Source: Agrypnia vestita
Taxonomy: Eukaryota; Arthropoda; Insecta; Trichoptera; Phryganeidae
Assembly (NCBI GenBank): GCA_016648135.1
Contig: JADDOH010023645.1
Location: forward strand, 1 to 64,000
Length of the DNA: 64,000 nt
Direction of reading: 5' to 3'
Position 1 is the first letter of the stretch. The number at the start of each line of letters is the position of its first letter. The notes under the pieces were generated by a model, which saw only the letters and a program-made list of their open reading frames with translations, searched no databases and was not told the origin of the DNA. This document shows, one piece after another, positions 35,701-44,600 of this stretch. Made by a program: the position numbers and the translations under genes.

Positions 35701-38700
35701 TTTCGGGTAGTGTGGGCTTTCCTATTAGGACGTTCTTCTGTAGGACTGATTCTTTTCCTTTTTCTATGAGCTTAAAAGCGGTGCAAGCGATCGATACAAG
35801 TGGGTCAAACGGTGAAACATCCACCAGCAGGTCCCCGTGCGTCAAATAGCTCCGCAAGTTGGAACCGACTAGAACCGCGGAATATTCGTCAAAGAATGTA
35901 GTATCGGCAAGAAGCCCACTATTCTCTAAAATCTGTGTTAAATCTAAAACGAGCTTCTCCACAGCGACTCGCGTGTGATCATCAGCCAGTCTGTGAAGCA
36001 TTTCCTTGTCATTACGATTTAGTATGTTTTCCAGTAAACTAAATCTTTCAGCATAGTCTTGCCGTATTGTATCGTTTTTAATTACTTTAATTGTATCGTT
36101 TATTTTAGATATCAATCGATTTTCAAGGTTCAAGGAGGCGAAAAGCATTTCTATAGCCTCGTACGAAAATATTTTCCCCTTATTTAAACTTGATACAAAA
36201 ATTTCGTATTCTGATTTTATCGCTTTTATTTGGGATATGCAGGCGTCGAAATTTAATTTTTCATAATTCTTTATAAGTTCCTTAAATTCATTTTCTTTTA
36301 ATTTCATTTCTTTTAATAAAGAAATAAACCAATCTATATTTCCTTGACCGTTGCATATGCTAATGAGGTATTTTTTGTTTTCGTAATATTTCTTTTTAGA
36401 ATCCAATTCCGATCTTAATTTTTTTCTATCGTCTGCAGAATCTAAATAATTTTCAACTCTGAACAATATGTCATTTATAGTATCTTCGTAATAAGTTATC
36501 ACTTCATGCTTCTGTGAGCACGCATTAAACGCTTTAAATTCTTTTTGAATTTCTTCTAAGGAAATAATGCGTAAAATTCTAAAACAAATATCATTTATTT
36601 TTATAAGCGAGCGTCCGCTAACAGGATTCGATAAAAAATCTAGCAATGGAATAATTTTCTTCAAACTGCTGGATTTCGTTTGCGACCCCATCTTAGTCAG
36701 GAAAACCTGACACGCATTTTTGATTTTTTGTAAATTGTCATAACGCCCAGTGTGGCTAACGAATGTTGATAAATTGTAAACACAACTGGTCCAACCGGAA
36801 GGATGAAAACTCGATCTCCTGCTTTCTTGTAACTTGAGTATGTATTTAATCTTACACAAATTTTCTGTTTCTTCTTCTGACTTATCTCCAAGTTCCTCTT
36901 CTAACTTTTTCAGTAGCTGTTTTAACATCTCAATGTCCGCGGTGGTACCCAGAACATTATCGATTTCTTTCAAGTCTACGCAGTTTAAATTGCTACAGAT
37001 ACTCTTTATATCCTTTAAATTGTCACTTTTTATAATTTTATCGCAGAATGTCGCAACCGCCCCCAGTGTCCTATTACGAAGTCTCACTAAAATTTCCGTC
37101 TCGACTTTCCAGAGATTTCGCTGCAAACCGTAGAAAGAATCTTTTAAGTGTAACTCATGAGGGCGCTTTAGCGTGTCCCGCAACAGTTCGAGGTCGTCCA
37201 GTGCGTGGTGCAGATCGGCGCTAGTATCAGACAAGCAGGGGGACTCGCTCAGTACCTGCAGGGCTCGCTGCATCACTAGCATGCCTGCATCACCGAGCTC
37301 ATGTATATCAGCCGACAGAGCGAGATTCAAATACTTCAAAATTCTTTTTAAGTCGAACATATGTTTTATAATTGTAAAGTCTTCGTACAGTACCATAAAT
37401 AACGAATTGTTTGTCAACACACTGTCTACGATTACATCACGATTCGATAATATTATTCTATTCTGACATTCTTTTTCGTGGAGGATAATTTCATGCAGGC
37501 ACGTCGAAAAATTCCTTAGATGGTACAATATTTTATTTTTATCCAGCACGAGTTTATAAATCGCATCGCTCGCATTTTGTTGGACAGTGCAAGAAAGATA
37601 AACCATTAAGCAAAACAATATTTCCTCCAGAGGTAACAACACATCGCGAGTTCCCCTCAGTTGATGCTTCAGAACGTGCAAATGTTGTGCCAGGGCTCTT
37701 CCTATATATATAAACTCATCGTCTACATCCGTCGAAGCATATTTCGTGCACAGTACATCGATATGCTGAATAATCGTTTTAATCCTCTCTCGCACATCTT
37801 CCAAAGGTATGCCACCAGATTTAACTTCTTGCACCGCTTCAATATATCCTTGGCAGAAAAACTGTGTATCCAAAATTATATACTCCACCACCATTTGCAT
37901 ATGTAATGATAACGGAACATTCTTCAGTTTCAATTCAATATACGACTCCCGTAAACAATTAATGTTTAAATCATCTAACGGCCCTATTTCTCGGATAAAG
38001 ATTGTTAGCAGTTCAACACTACCCAGGCAAATTATCTCGCTGAAAGTTTTTTTACCAGAATTCACAAAATCTGTTTTGAAACATTTAAGCAATTCCTCCT
38101 TTTCCTCTTCACTGATATGGGCGACAATCGCTCCCCTCGATAGCATGTACTTTGCAATCGGCCACTTCCTGCTTTTTATAGCTAACTGTAAAGGACTTTT
38201 ATCATATACATCGAGCACATTGACGTTAGCTCCCGCGACCAGGAGCTCCCGTACGACGTCCCACTTGCCAGCTTTCATGGTCCGCTGCAACGCAGTGACA
38301 CCGTTCCAGTCGACGATATTTACGTCCGCTCCTCGGTTTATCAGACATCGCGCCACCTCCCAGCGGCTGGCTTTTATAGCTATTTGTAAAACGGTCATGC
38401 TATAGCGGTCCCTAGAGTCGATGTCAACCCGTCGCTGCAGCAGAAACTCCACGACGGAGAGGTGACCCGCGCGTGCCGCCCAAGACAGAGAGTTCATACC
38501 GTACTTGTCGGAAATGTGAATGTCTGCCCCCTCGCTCGCCAAGTACTTTACTACTTGTAACTGGTCACCTTTAGCAGCATGCTCCACGGGGGTTATACCG
38601 TTTCGATCCGCATCGTTGAGGGCGACTCCGCAACCATCAACCAAGTACCGGACGACACTCAAGTGCCCGTACTTGGCGCTCCACGCCAGGACACTCATAC

Positions 38701-41700
38701 CGAACACATCCCGGTGCGTAATATTTGCGCCGAGCTCTACCAATGTTCCGACCGTTTCGATGTTTCCCCGCCTAGCTGCGAGATGTAACGGAGTACTACC
38801 ATCTTTGTCGATAACGTCTATTTCTGCCGGAAGCAATTCACCTAAGTACCGCACTATTGCGGTACTTAGGTGAATTGCTTCCGCACTATTGTGGTTTTTC
38901 TTGGCAGCAATATGTAACGAAGTGCACCCTTTGCTATTTGTAGCCATCAGTAGATAATGGCAGTCATCTCTATTTTCCAACTGTCTCTTGATCATGTCCA
39001 GGTTATCATTCTTAACTGCTTCGAAGAAGGGTGATATCTGTATTCTTTTCCCGTAAATGCTGTTCCACACTTCTTTTAGGTTCGGAGCACACTCGCTACT
39101 AGTAAAATGTTCCGTCAAGTACTCTACGTATTGTAAATTGCTTTCCTCGAATATTTTGAAAATTGTCGCTGAAATTATATGTCTTATCGCTTCTACAGGC
39201 CAGGCTCGCAATGAATCTAAAAACGTACGAATTGTTTCGGGGTTGTTCATCTTGGCCGCTAAATACAAGGCTGTGTCGCCCTCCAAGTCGCGCGCCGCGA
39301 TGAAGGCGACGTAAGCTGTTCCAGCTGGATATGCCGCTACACCGCTCAGAAGAAATTTAATTACGCGATCGTTCTGTTCCTTCACCGCTATATGCAAAGC
39401 TGTACGATAGGATTTATCGTAGAATAACTTCCTACTTTTCAACCATAATTCATTTATCATTAACGCGTTTTCGAGAGTAGGTAATTGTTGGCATTTACTC
39501 AACATCTCATTGATAAACCTTCGGAGAATCTTATTGTCGTCTTCTAGAAAAATCTTGGACACGAGTAACTCTTCCACGGGCGAGCACCCGTGACGCGGCC
39601 CTCGCAACCTTTGTAGCCAGTGAACTACTAATTCGGCTGTGTAATATTCGGCAAATGATCTGTGGATGAACTCCACGTCACCCTCTCCGTTGATCTGGAT
39701 CAGCCCCACTCTATTGAGTTCTATAATCTCGTCGTCCTCGTGTTTCTCCCCTAAGTAGTGATGTTCGTCGTCTGGGAAAGTCAACCGAAAGCCGAGCGTA
39801 CGGTGTTTGTTAGCGAGGACTTTCTCGAGCCACGCTCTGTTTACTTTCGTCAATCCGGCGGACAAACCAGATTTGTCGTTCAAATAAATATCGAACTTCT
39901 TACTAATAAATACCCTATATAAGTCGTACACATTGTCGATATACAAATTGACGGGATCGTAGATATTTTCGGGAGATTCGACAAACGACTTGGCCTGTCG
40001 CAACGAGATCTCAGCCAACATGCGTAACTGCAAAGGTATTCCCATGAAGTCAGTTATGTTAGTACCGAGAACCGCTTCGACCGTGGTGTACAGAGACTCG
40101 GCGTACTGCCGCAGCCTGCTACGCTCGGCGCGGCCGAACCCCTCCAGCTCCAGAGCGAGCTGAGACTGCCAGAACTTCTCCAGGAATTCTAGTTGCGTCG
40201 GTTTTCCGATGTTCTCAAACTTCGTAGCGAACGCCGACAACTCGTTTTCCAACAATTTGCTCGGATACTTGCGGGTTGTCACAAATATTACCGAAGACGT
40301 TTTATCTTTCAGATATTTCAACAGCTTTATAACTTTTTCTTGGGCGCATTTTCTCGCTATTCTTCCGGAACATTCCTCTTTGATCTCATCAAATCCGTCA
40401 AATAATAAAAATATTTTCCTACAAATCGAAGATTCTAGACAATATTTCAATAATCCGAATTCCAAACTATCTCTCTTTCCAGAAAGTAGGAATAAAGCTA
40501 CAGAGTCCACGCTGAGCTCAGAGGGCAGATTCTTAATAGGCGTTTGGAAGTGTTTCAAGTCTATTCGTATCACCCAAGCTGATTTAATTAGCCGCGCCAA
40601 GCTCGTCAAACTGGTCGACTTGCCCATGCCGGGCTCGTCGGCGATGATGACCACCTTGCTGCCGCTGTTGCAGAGAGCTCGCTCGTCCAGAGAGTGGCCA
40701 AGGTCAGTGGTCGCGTACGGCCGCAGTCCGTCCAGAGAGCCCACCGAGCGCCGCCACTCCAGGCCCTGGCCGCCGTTCTCAACTCGCAAGAAATGGACAG
40801 GTTTATCGTAATTCTTCGCTATAATAAAGTCAGCTTCTTTACTGCTGCCCGAAATTTTAATATTTTCATTTTTCATAAACACGGTACAGTCTTCTTCATT
40901 CGAAATTCCAAAAAAATTCATAAGTAAACTCTTACTTTCAATATTTTCAAAGATAAATACATCGTAAGCACCTTTAGACTGCAAAAGTTTTTGTTTTATT
41001 TTCAAATCGACAATTATCCGACAGTTAAACCTCCTTGTGATATAAAAGTCTCGATCGTATATTTGTTCCCACTTGACGTGTCCAGGCGTGACGTCCAGCC
41101 AGTATATGGTCTTATTTGCTTGTTGATGGCACATTTGCTTAAACAAAAGTGCGCCGTCTCGGGTGAATTGCGCGGTCACTATCCTCCCCTCCTCCCTCTC
41201 CCCCCACCACCGCTCCCCAACCGTCATGTCGCAGAGCCCGCTGATCACGAAGCATGTACTTGGGCTGAGATGATCCTTGAAATTTAATAAAACCTTTTGC
41301 GCCTTTTCTGTAGTCGTATCGACGTTAACTGTAGCGTGTGCCACTTCCAAGTCGCATAAGTTCAGTAACTCGCTACCAACCCTTAGTTCCGGGTTTATTT
41401 TAGTAACAATGTACTTAAATTTGATTGTGTCTAATAGATGACTTAATATCGAAGGATCGAACGGGGCGACAAAATCTTCCAAGCTCAAGATGTCTCCTTG
41501 TAAAAGTATCGTTTTCTTTCGAAAAAACAACTTCTTCGCTTCTTCAGTGAGATCCAAGAACGTGATATCTCTAACATTTACCTTCCTCACTTCAAGATGG
41601 GAACTCTGAAAATTAGAATGCTTAAACAAATTTTCTTGACTGGAAGAAATTAATATAAATTTCTTAATAGAAGATTTCTTCAAATTATCTAAAATGCATT

Positions 41701-43912
41701 TAAGAAGATCTATGTCACACTGCCTGATCTCTGGTTTATATTTATATTCAATTATCAACAAGTTATCGAATGAAAAATTTGATTTTAGTACGCCTTGAAT
41801 GTCGAGAAATCTCTCTAGTTTTAAAAACTGCCCCCACTCTAAAAAAGTTTGATACTTATCGTCTAAATATTGTGACAAAAATTTACTATTTTCGATATCC
41901 AATTTCCAATTGTCTTTAATTTGACCGAATACATTATGCAATCTTGTCGCTTCGAAACTGGTGTCTGGAGTCGAGATGTATAAAATACGCTGGGCCCTGG
42001 ATTCTAGGAAATCCTTCAGTCCGACGCTGTCTTTGAAGTTAAACTGGCTTTCTGCCAAGGAATGAAGATAGTTGAGGGTTTCCACTCGGTAGAGGGAATC
42101 CGCGGCAGAAGGTACCAGCGCCGTCTGCTCCTTGATGGCGGCCGTGGCTTCTGCAGGGAACCATCGCATCACTTGTTTTATATGTCTGATGACTATGTGC
42201 AGAGAGTCTTTCGTTTCGCTGATGATGTATCGTTTTTCTTTATCGATTACGAACTTTCCAAATAAATCGCCGGGATCCTGAAACTCGTATTGGATAGCAA
42301 ATTCCTCCATTTTGGTCAACTTGACGTTTGACTCGCGCAATGCAACCCACCTGTCTATCAAGAGCAGCTCGTCTTCGGAGAATACTCTCAAACTGCACGA
42401 GGCACCGTCAAATTTTTTGAAATAATAATGGCAACCCTGTAGTTTCTCCGTCATCGGATGAAAATGGTTTTTGTATTTACCTTTTTCGAAAAACCTTTTT
42501 AGCTCCGGTCCTCTGCGCAGCCCGCTCAAGGGCCAATCGCGCATTTCGTATATGACGGGCGAGTTATCTAAAGCTTCCAGAATCTTCGTCATTCTGTGGA
42601 CCGCCAGATTGTAGGCTGCGGTGTTCTTTTCCACCATGTTCAAATCACCTAAGTCAGTCATTACACGATACACACTTCCCACATGCAAGTTGCAACTATT
42701 TATCCTGTTGGGTGCGGATAAGAAACTCGCGATATCTAATCTCTTCAGAGACATCGATTTGTCGTGTCGAAAATCAAAATCATTCTTCATTTTGGATAGC
42801 ATGCGTTTGCAACCCGGACTATCGAATACAACCGCGTGCGCATGAAATCCGTTGCGACCATCTTGTATCTTCACCAAAACCGAGTTCTTAGATTGGAGGT
42901 ACTTGACAGTGAATGTGGTGACTTGCGCCAGCCAGCCACCCAGAGAGTGGCCCGTGACTGATAAACGAAAACAACGTTCGGGCATTTTGTTGAGTTCCTT
43001 CAAGGAACTCGCAATTCTATCGGTAAACGTGATGGCTGAATTAATGCGCGATACATATTCATTGAAAAGTACGCTTTTAATATTGGTCCACAGAGAGCCC
43101 AGATCAGTCAGAACTGTTCCTCGGTGAGCGATGACCACCTGCTGCTGGAAGGGGTTCCAGTATGCAGCACCCACATAGCCGTTTCTCCAGCCTGCGTTGC
43201 AGGCCGTCGTCAGCAACCTCCATCCGTCCGGTAACTGAAGCTCTCTCTCGCAGGTGCAGTCGCTGTAAACCTTCAGAGCAAAATGCGCCAATATCGCCGC
43301 ACTCGGATACGGGTCCAAGTTTAGTTTTTCCCGCTTTGCTCCGATGTCTCTGGTCAGTGCGCGCAGTGAGTCGATGTAATTCTCGTCACTCAATTTCAAA
43401 GAATTGTCCACCTTCAATTTCATAGAAAGTGGTTCAACAAATCCTTCGTCAACGTCGATATAAAACTCTTCACTAGGCGGGTGAAGTGTCGCGATTGGTT
43501 GCAAAGGCAACGCCGAAAGCCCAGGGGTCCCGGTTATCCGGGTCCCGCGTGACGGATCTTGTTTTGTAATGCAAAATGCAGTCAGGCCAGACTGGTTCCT
43601 GATGTCTTGTCGGAGACCATCTTGGGTTAGAAGAAATTCTACGAAGCTCCGATAATTTTTCTTGATCGCAATGTGCAACATCGTATTTCCTCTACTATTT
43701 TGGGCATTGACATCAGCTCCATTTTGTAAGCACATTTTTATTTCATCGATAATTACTTGTTCAGGTGCAGTTCCACGAAGGATAGCAAAAAGTTTAGAGT
43801 TGTTTAAAACCTGTAAATCTTCTACGCTGCTACTTCTGGAAAAATTTTGCGATGATTCTGCTTGACGTACCTCATTATCGGGTGGCCTTTCATTTTGTTT
43901 TAACGCCAACAT
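32774..43912 (-). CDS. Giant ankyrin / lipase / NACHT NTPase / ankyrin protein (about 3,712 aa)
   Basis: Single uninterrupted frame. I start at the ATG at 43912 (AAAAATG, A at -3); the frame extends ten codons further to a GTG, just after an in-frame TGA. Residues count from this ATG. 40-115: two weak ankyrin repeats. 205-400: class-3 lipase-like domain with HRGT (263-266) and the nucleophile elbow GHSLGG (321-326). 1085-1430: NACHT NTPase with Walker A DEPGMGKST, Walker B IFLLFDGFDEI, sensor VIFVTTRKYP and the winged-helix signature FIHRSFAEYY. 1500-1935: about 12 ankyrin repeats. 1940-2755: charged helical region without ankyrins. 2757-3712: about 28 ankyrin repeats. No signal peptide or membrane segment is evident, so cytosolic. 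By family knowledge this is a STAND/NLR-like sensor: lipase effector, NTP-driven switch, ankyrin sensor. Function, ligand and lipid substrate are inferred. Bacterial, fungal or arthropod origin cannot be decided here. Confidence 0.9.
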   Translation of the reverse strand: MLALKQNERPPDNEVRQAESSQNFSRSSSVEDLQVLNNSKLFAILRGTAPEQVIIDEIKMCLQNGADVNAQNSRGNTMLHIAIKKNYRSFVEFLLTQDGLRQDIRNQSGLTAFCITKQDPSRGTRITGTPGLSALPLQPIATLHPPSEEFYIDVDEGFVEPLSMKLKVDNSLKLSDENYIDSLRALTRDIGAKREKLNLDPYPSAAILAHFALKVYSDCTCERELQLPDGWRLLTTACNAGWRNGYVGAAYWNPFQQQVVIAHRGTVLTDLGSLWTNIKSVLFNEYVSRINSAITFTDRIASSLKELNKMPERCFRLSVTGHSLGGWLAQVTTFTVKYLQSKNSVLVKIQDGRNGFHAHAVVFDSPGCKRMLSKMKNDFDFRHDKSMSLKRLDIASFLSAPNRINSCNLHVGSVYRVMTDLGDLNMVEKNTAAYNLAVHRMTKILEALDNSPVIYEMRDWPLSGLRRGPELKRFFEKGKYKNHFHPMTEKLQGCHYYFKKFDGASCSLRVFSEDELLLIDRWVALRESNVKLTKMEEFAIQYEFQDPGDLFGKFVIDKEKRYIISETKDSLHIVIRHIKQVMRWFPAEATAAIKEQTALVPSAADSLYRVETLNYLHSLAESQFNFKDSVGLKDFLESRAQRILYISTPDTSFEATRLHNVFGQIKDNWKLDIENSKFLSQYLDDKYQTFLEWGQFLKLERFLDIQGVLKSNFSFDNLLIIEYKYKPEIRQCDIDLLKCILDNLKKSSIKKFILISSSQENLFKHSNFQSSHLEVRKVNVRDITFLDLTEEAKKLFFRKKTILLQGDILSLEDFVAPFDPSILSHLLDTIKFKYIVTKINPELRVGSELLNLCDLEVAHATVNVDTTTEKAQKVLLNFKDHLSPSTCFVISGLCDMTVGERWWGEREEGRIVTAQFTRDGALLFKQMCHQQANKTIYWLDVTPGHVKWEQIYDRDFYITRRFNCRIIVDLKIKQKLLQSKGAYDVFIFENIESKSLLMNFFGISNEEDCTVFMKNENIKISGSSKEADFIIAKNYDKPVHFLRVENGGQGLEWRRSVGSLDGLRPYATTDLGHSLDERALCNSGSKVVIIADEPGMGKSTSLTSLARLIKSAWVIRIDLKHFQTPIKNLPSELSVDSVALFLLSGKRDSLEFGLLKYCLESSICRKIFLLFDGFDEIKEECSGRIARKCAQEKVIKLLKYLKDKTSSVIFVTTRKYPSKLLENELSAFATKFENIGKPTQLEFLEKFWQSQLALELEGFGRAERSRLRQYAESLYTTVEAVLGTNITDFMGIPLQLRMLAEISLRQAKSFVESPENIYDPVNLYIDNVYDLYRVFISKKFDIYLNDKSGLSAGLTKVNRAWLEKVLANKHRTLGFRLTFPDDEHHYLGEKHEDDEIIELNRVGLIQINGEGDVEFIHRSFAEYYTAELVVHWLQRLRGPRHGCSPVEELLVSKIFLEDDNKILRRFINEMLSKCQQLPTLENALMINELWLKSRKLFYDKSYRTALHIAVKEQNDRVIKFLLSGVAAYPAGTAYVAFIAARDLEGDTALYLAAKMNNPETIRTFLDSLRAWPVEAIRHIISATIFKIFEESNLQYVEYLTEHFTSSECAPNLKEVWNSIYGKRIQISPFFEAVKNDNLDMIKRQLENRDDCHYLLMATNSKGCTSLHIAAKKNHNSAEAIHLSTAIVRYLGELLPAEIDVIDKDGSTPLHLAARRGNIETVGTLVELGANITHRDVFGMSVLAWSAKYGHLSVVRYLVDGCGVALNDADRNGITPVEHAAKGDQLQVVKYLASEGADIHISDKYGMNSLSWAARAGHLSVVEFLLQRRVDIDSRDRYSMTVLQIAIKASRWEVARCLINRGADVNIVDWNGVTALQRTMKAGKWDVVRELLVAGANVNVLDVYDKSPLQLAIKSRKWPIAKYMLSRGAIVAHISEEEKEELLKCFKTDFVNSGKKTFSEIICLGSVELLTIFIREIGPLDDLNINCLRESYIELKLKNVPLSLHMQMVVEYIILDTQFFCQGYIEAVQEVKSGGIPLEDVRERIKTIIQHIDVLCTKYASTDVDDEFIYIGRALAQHLHVLKHQLRGTRDVLLPLEEILFCLMVYLSCTVQQNASDAIYKLVLDKNKILYHLRNFSTCLHEIILHEKECQNRIILSNRDVIVDSVLTNNSLFMVLYEDFTIIKHMFDLKRILKYLNLALSADIHELGDAGMLVMQRALQVLSESPCLSDTSADLHHALDDLELLRDTLKRPHELHLKDSFYGLQRNLWKVETEILVRLRNRTLGAVATFCDKIIKSDNLKDIKSICSNLNCVDLKEIDNVLGTTADIEMLKQLLKKLEEELGDKSEEETENLCKIKYILKLQESRRSSFHPSGWTSCVYNLSTFVSHTGRYDNLQKIKNACQVFLTKMGSQTKSSSLKKIIPLLDFLSNPVSGRSLIKINDICFRILRIISLEEIQKEFKAFNACSQKHEVITYYEDTINDILFRVENYLDSADDRKKLRSELDSKKKYYENKKYLISICNGQGNIDWFISLLKEMKLKENEFKELIKNYEKLNFDACISQIKAIKSEYEIFVSSLNKGKIFSYEAIEMLFASLNLENRLISKINDTIKVIKNDTIRQDYAERFSLLENILNRNDKEMLHRLADDHTRVAVEKLVLDLTQILENSGLLADTTFFDEYSAVLVGSNLRSYLTHGDLLVDVSPFDPLVSIACTAFKLIEKGKESVLQKNVLIGKPTLPENMKLEGNFTKYHSVVTKQNEMFYAAKTDNIEHLKKCISEGADTNGRDLFGRTGLHYSAQRNSLKTFALFLQQHSGIKDENKCHQTPIQTAFICGCSEIVKFLQEKKHIDIHYDNNIIDLLSLAAEHGRHNLIEKILCERSSLGLENINIHNPLFCAIQNGHIEVVETLLNFGSNFDTTNCEVTPLHLATMHGNKEIAIMLLERTSVEVDAVFRNNWTALCMAAFHGFTDIVRALLARGANINALSQNGMTPLHIAIQEREESAASVLIQENAIDIDIKDEDGRTALHYAADGLECTVLELLEKKINIDALTVNKWTALHIAAESGHDRIVAALLSKGANIHSRTLGKKTALHIASYNGHARVVDVLLKCKANVADVTTYGWTALHMAAINGNDSIVQMLMEKNAAVNSLTKNRQTPLHLAASKGHRRIVDLLLERRADVGYLGGNTTALQLAAWNGHKDIVSALLKKQDAVGDHSEENGKALYLAAKKGYRDVVHVLINKGTADVNALVNISALPLHSVTLDRSHADNMVGDDSRASEYCTPVFAAAENGHAVCMNRWTALHIAAFNGHQHVVIALLQNRINVEATNVEGNTGLYLAASNGHVDVVKVILEIGADVNSTNEDNSTALHIATKKGYCNVVQVLLQYNSDVLFTAKDDMTALHFAALSGKLDIIHALMRHVESLESGHPMTKFVNAPASAGRTSLHMAAENGHREAVVMLLKRGACIDTCTEQGWTALHMAARSGHSDIVEILLEWGAQVDLITNKNTTALHFAALAGSGEGVERLLKRGANLTSKTENRSTALHLAILGGQKRAVDVLLNSAKQKGEEILKRFVNSQDVDNWTALHLAAQKGDRVSVMALLQNMADVDSADKHGWTALHVAARHGHENIVIELLEAGADACAEIDDKATPLHVATLGGFKNILICILDFLKQNKPENLKKVLNHLDKDNLTTLQLAVQISKLDIVQLLIDNEAGTN
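38829..38882. repeat. Perfect 24-bp inverted repeat inside the giant gene
   Basis: The arms GGAAGCAATTCACCTAAGTA CCGC (38829-38852) and their exact complement (38859-38882) are separated by ACTATT. They fall in the ankyrin repeat around residues 1680-1690 and create an insert of about 11 residues relative to the repeat consensus. The frame stays open. Confidence 0.95.
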
Positions 43913-43977
43913 TTTTGCTCTCCAATGTTGTATCGTAGTCACAATTCAGGACCGATTCTTCTTCGCGGTTCCGCTAA

Positions 43978-43991
43978 CCTGAAAAATAAAG
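43978..43991 (-). promoter_or_regulatory. Candidate 3' splice site in the giant gene's 5' UTR
   Basis: On the minus strand TTTATTTTTCAG precedes GTTAGCGGAACC, 66 bases before the chosen ATG, with an in-frame stop in between. This would make the coding region one exon preceded by at least one non-coding exon. It is a match to consensus only. Confidence 0.4.
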
Positions 43992-44159
43992 TCCTTAGTA
44001 AACAGAAAAACTCATCTTCCAATTACACGTTTTTTTTATATGCGAAAAATACAGATTTTGAATAGGTTGTAAAAACCATTTTAGTGGAACAATTATTTCC
44101 CCATCATGACATTCCCCACCACAGTCGGAATGTTAAATAGTGAGATCATAATTTACAGC

Positions 44160-44600
44160 AAATACTTAATTTGCCTTTAATACATCCAAAGTAAGAGTCG
44201 TCAAGGCTGAGAATGATATCAAAAGGAGAGTGACTGTGGGAAACAAAGTAAATGGCGCTCAGAATGCAATGCATAGCCAATAAGAAGCTGTCAAAAAAGA
44301 AGCAAAACTAGCGGTACTGAAGCTGTACTGGCTGTAGCGTAGTAGGTAGAATAAAGATGGTTTGGTCATGAGGAACATATGAGTGACGAAAGGTAGGTTA
44401 AAGGCAGCAGAAATAAAGGGCGTCTTCGAATTTGTACGATCTGATACTAGAAATATTGGAAGATGGCCCTATTAAAAACCTCATAAACCGAAGGGTATGT
44501 ATGAGAAGGTATATAAATTTAGCCGAAGCAAAAGTCTTGTGCCAAGACAGAATAATGTGGCGTTATAGCCTCTCTGCATAATCCTGCAAAGAAATGGCGT
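44160..44600 (+). pseudogene. RTE-like LINE ORF2 C-terminal remnant (same family as 63410-64000)
   Basis: A diverged plus-strand copy of the LINE seen intact at the right edge. Shared segments in order are ENDI-RRVTVGNKVNGA, SKKEAKLAVL, MRRYINLAEAKVLCQDRIMWRYSLSA and EDGPIKNLINRR, now spread over three frames with stops and internal deletions. The region between 43992 and 44160 has no gene. Confidence 0.7.

Noticed and set aside
33481..43865. Plus-strand open frames within the giant gene
   Set aside because: All are antisense shadows of the ankyrin and NACHT coding sequence, short, with no domain of their own.
32774..43912. Giant gene as an ankyrin-rich latrotoxin-like protein
   Set aside because: Latrotoxins lack a NACHT NTPase and a lipase domain and have a signal/pore region; here the NACHT set is complete and no secretion signal is visible.
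43912..43942. GTG at 43942 as the start of the giant protein
   Set aside because: Non-ATG initiation is rare in animals and an ATG with A at -3 lies ten codons downstream; the TGA just upstream sets only the limit of the frame.
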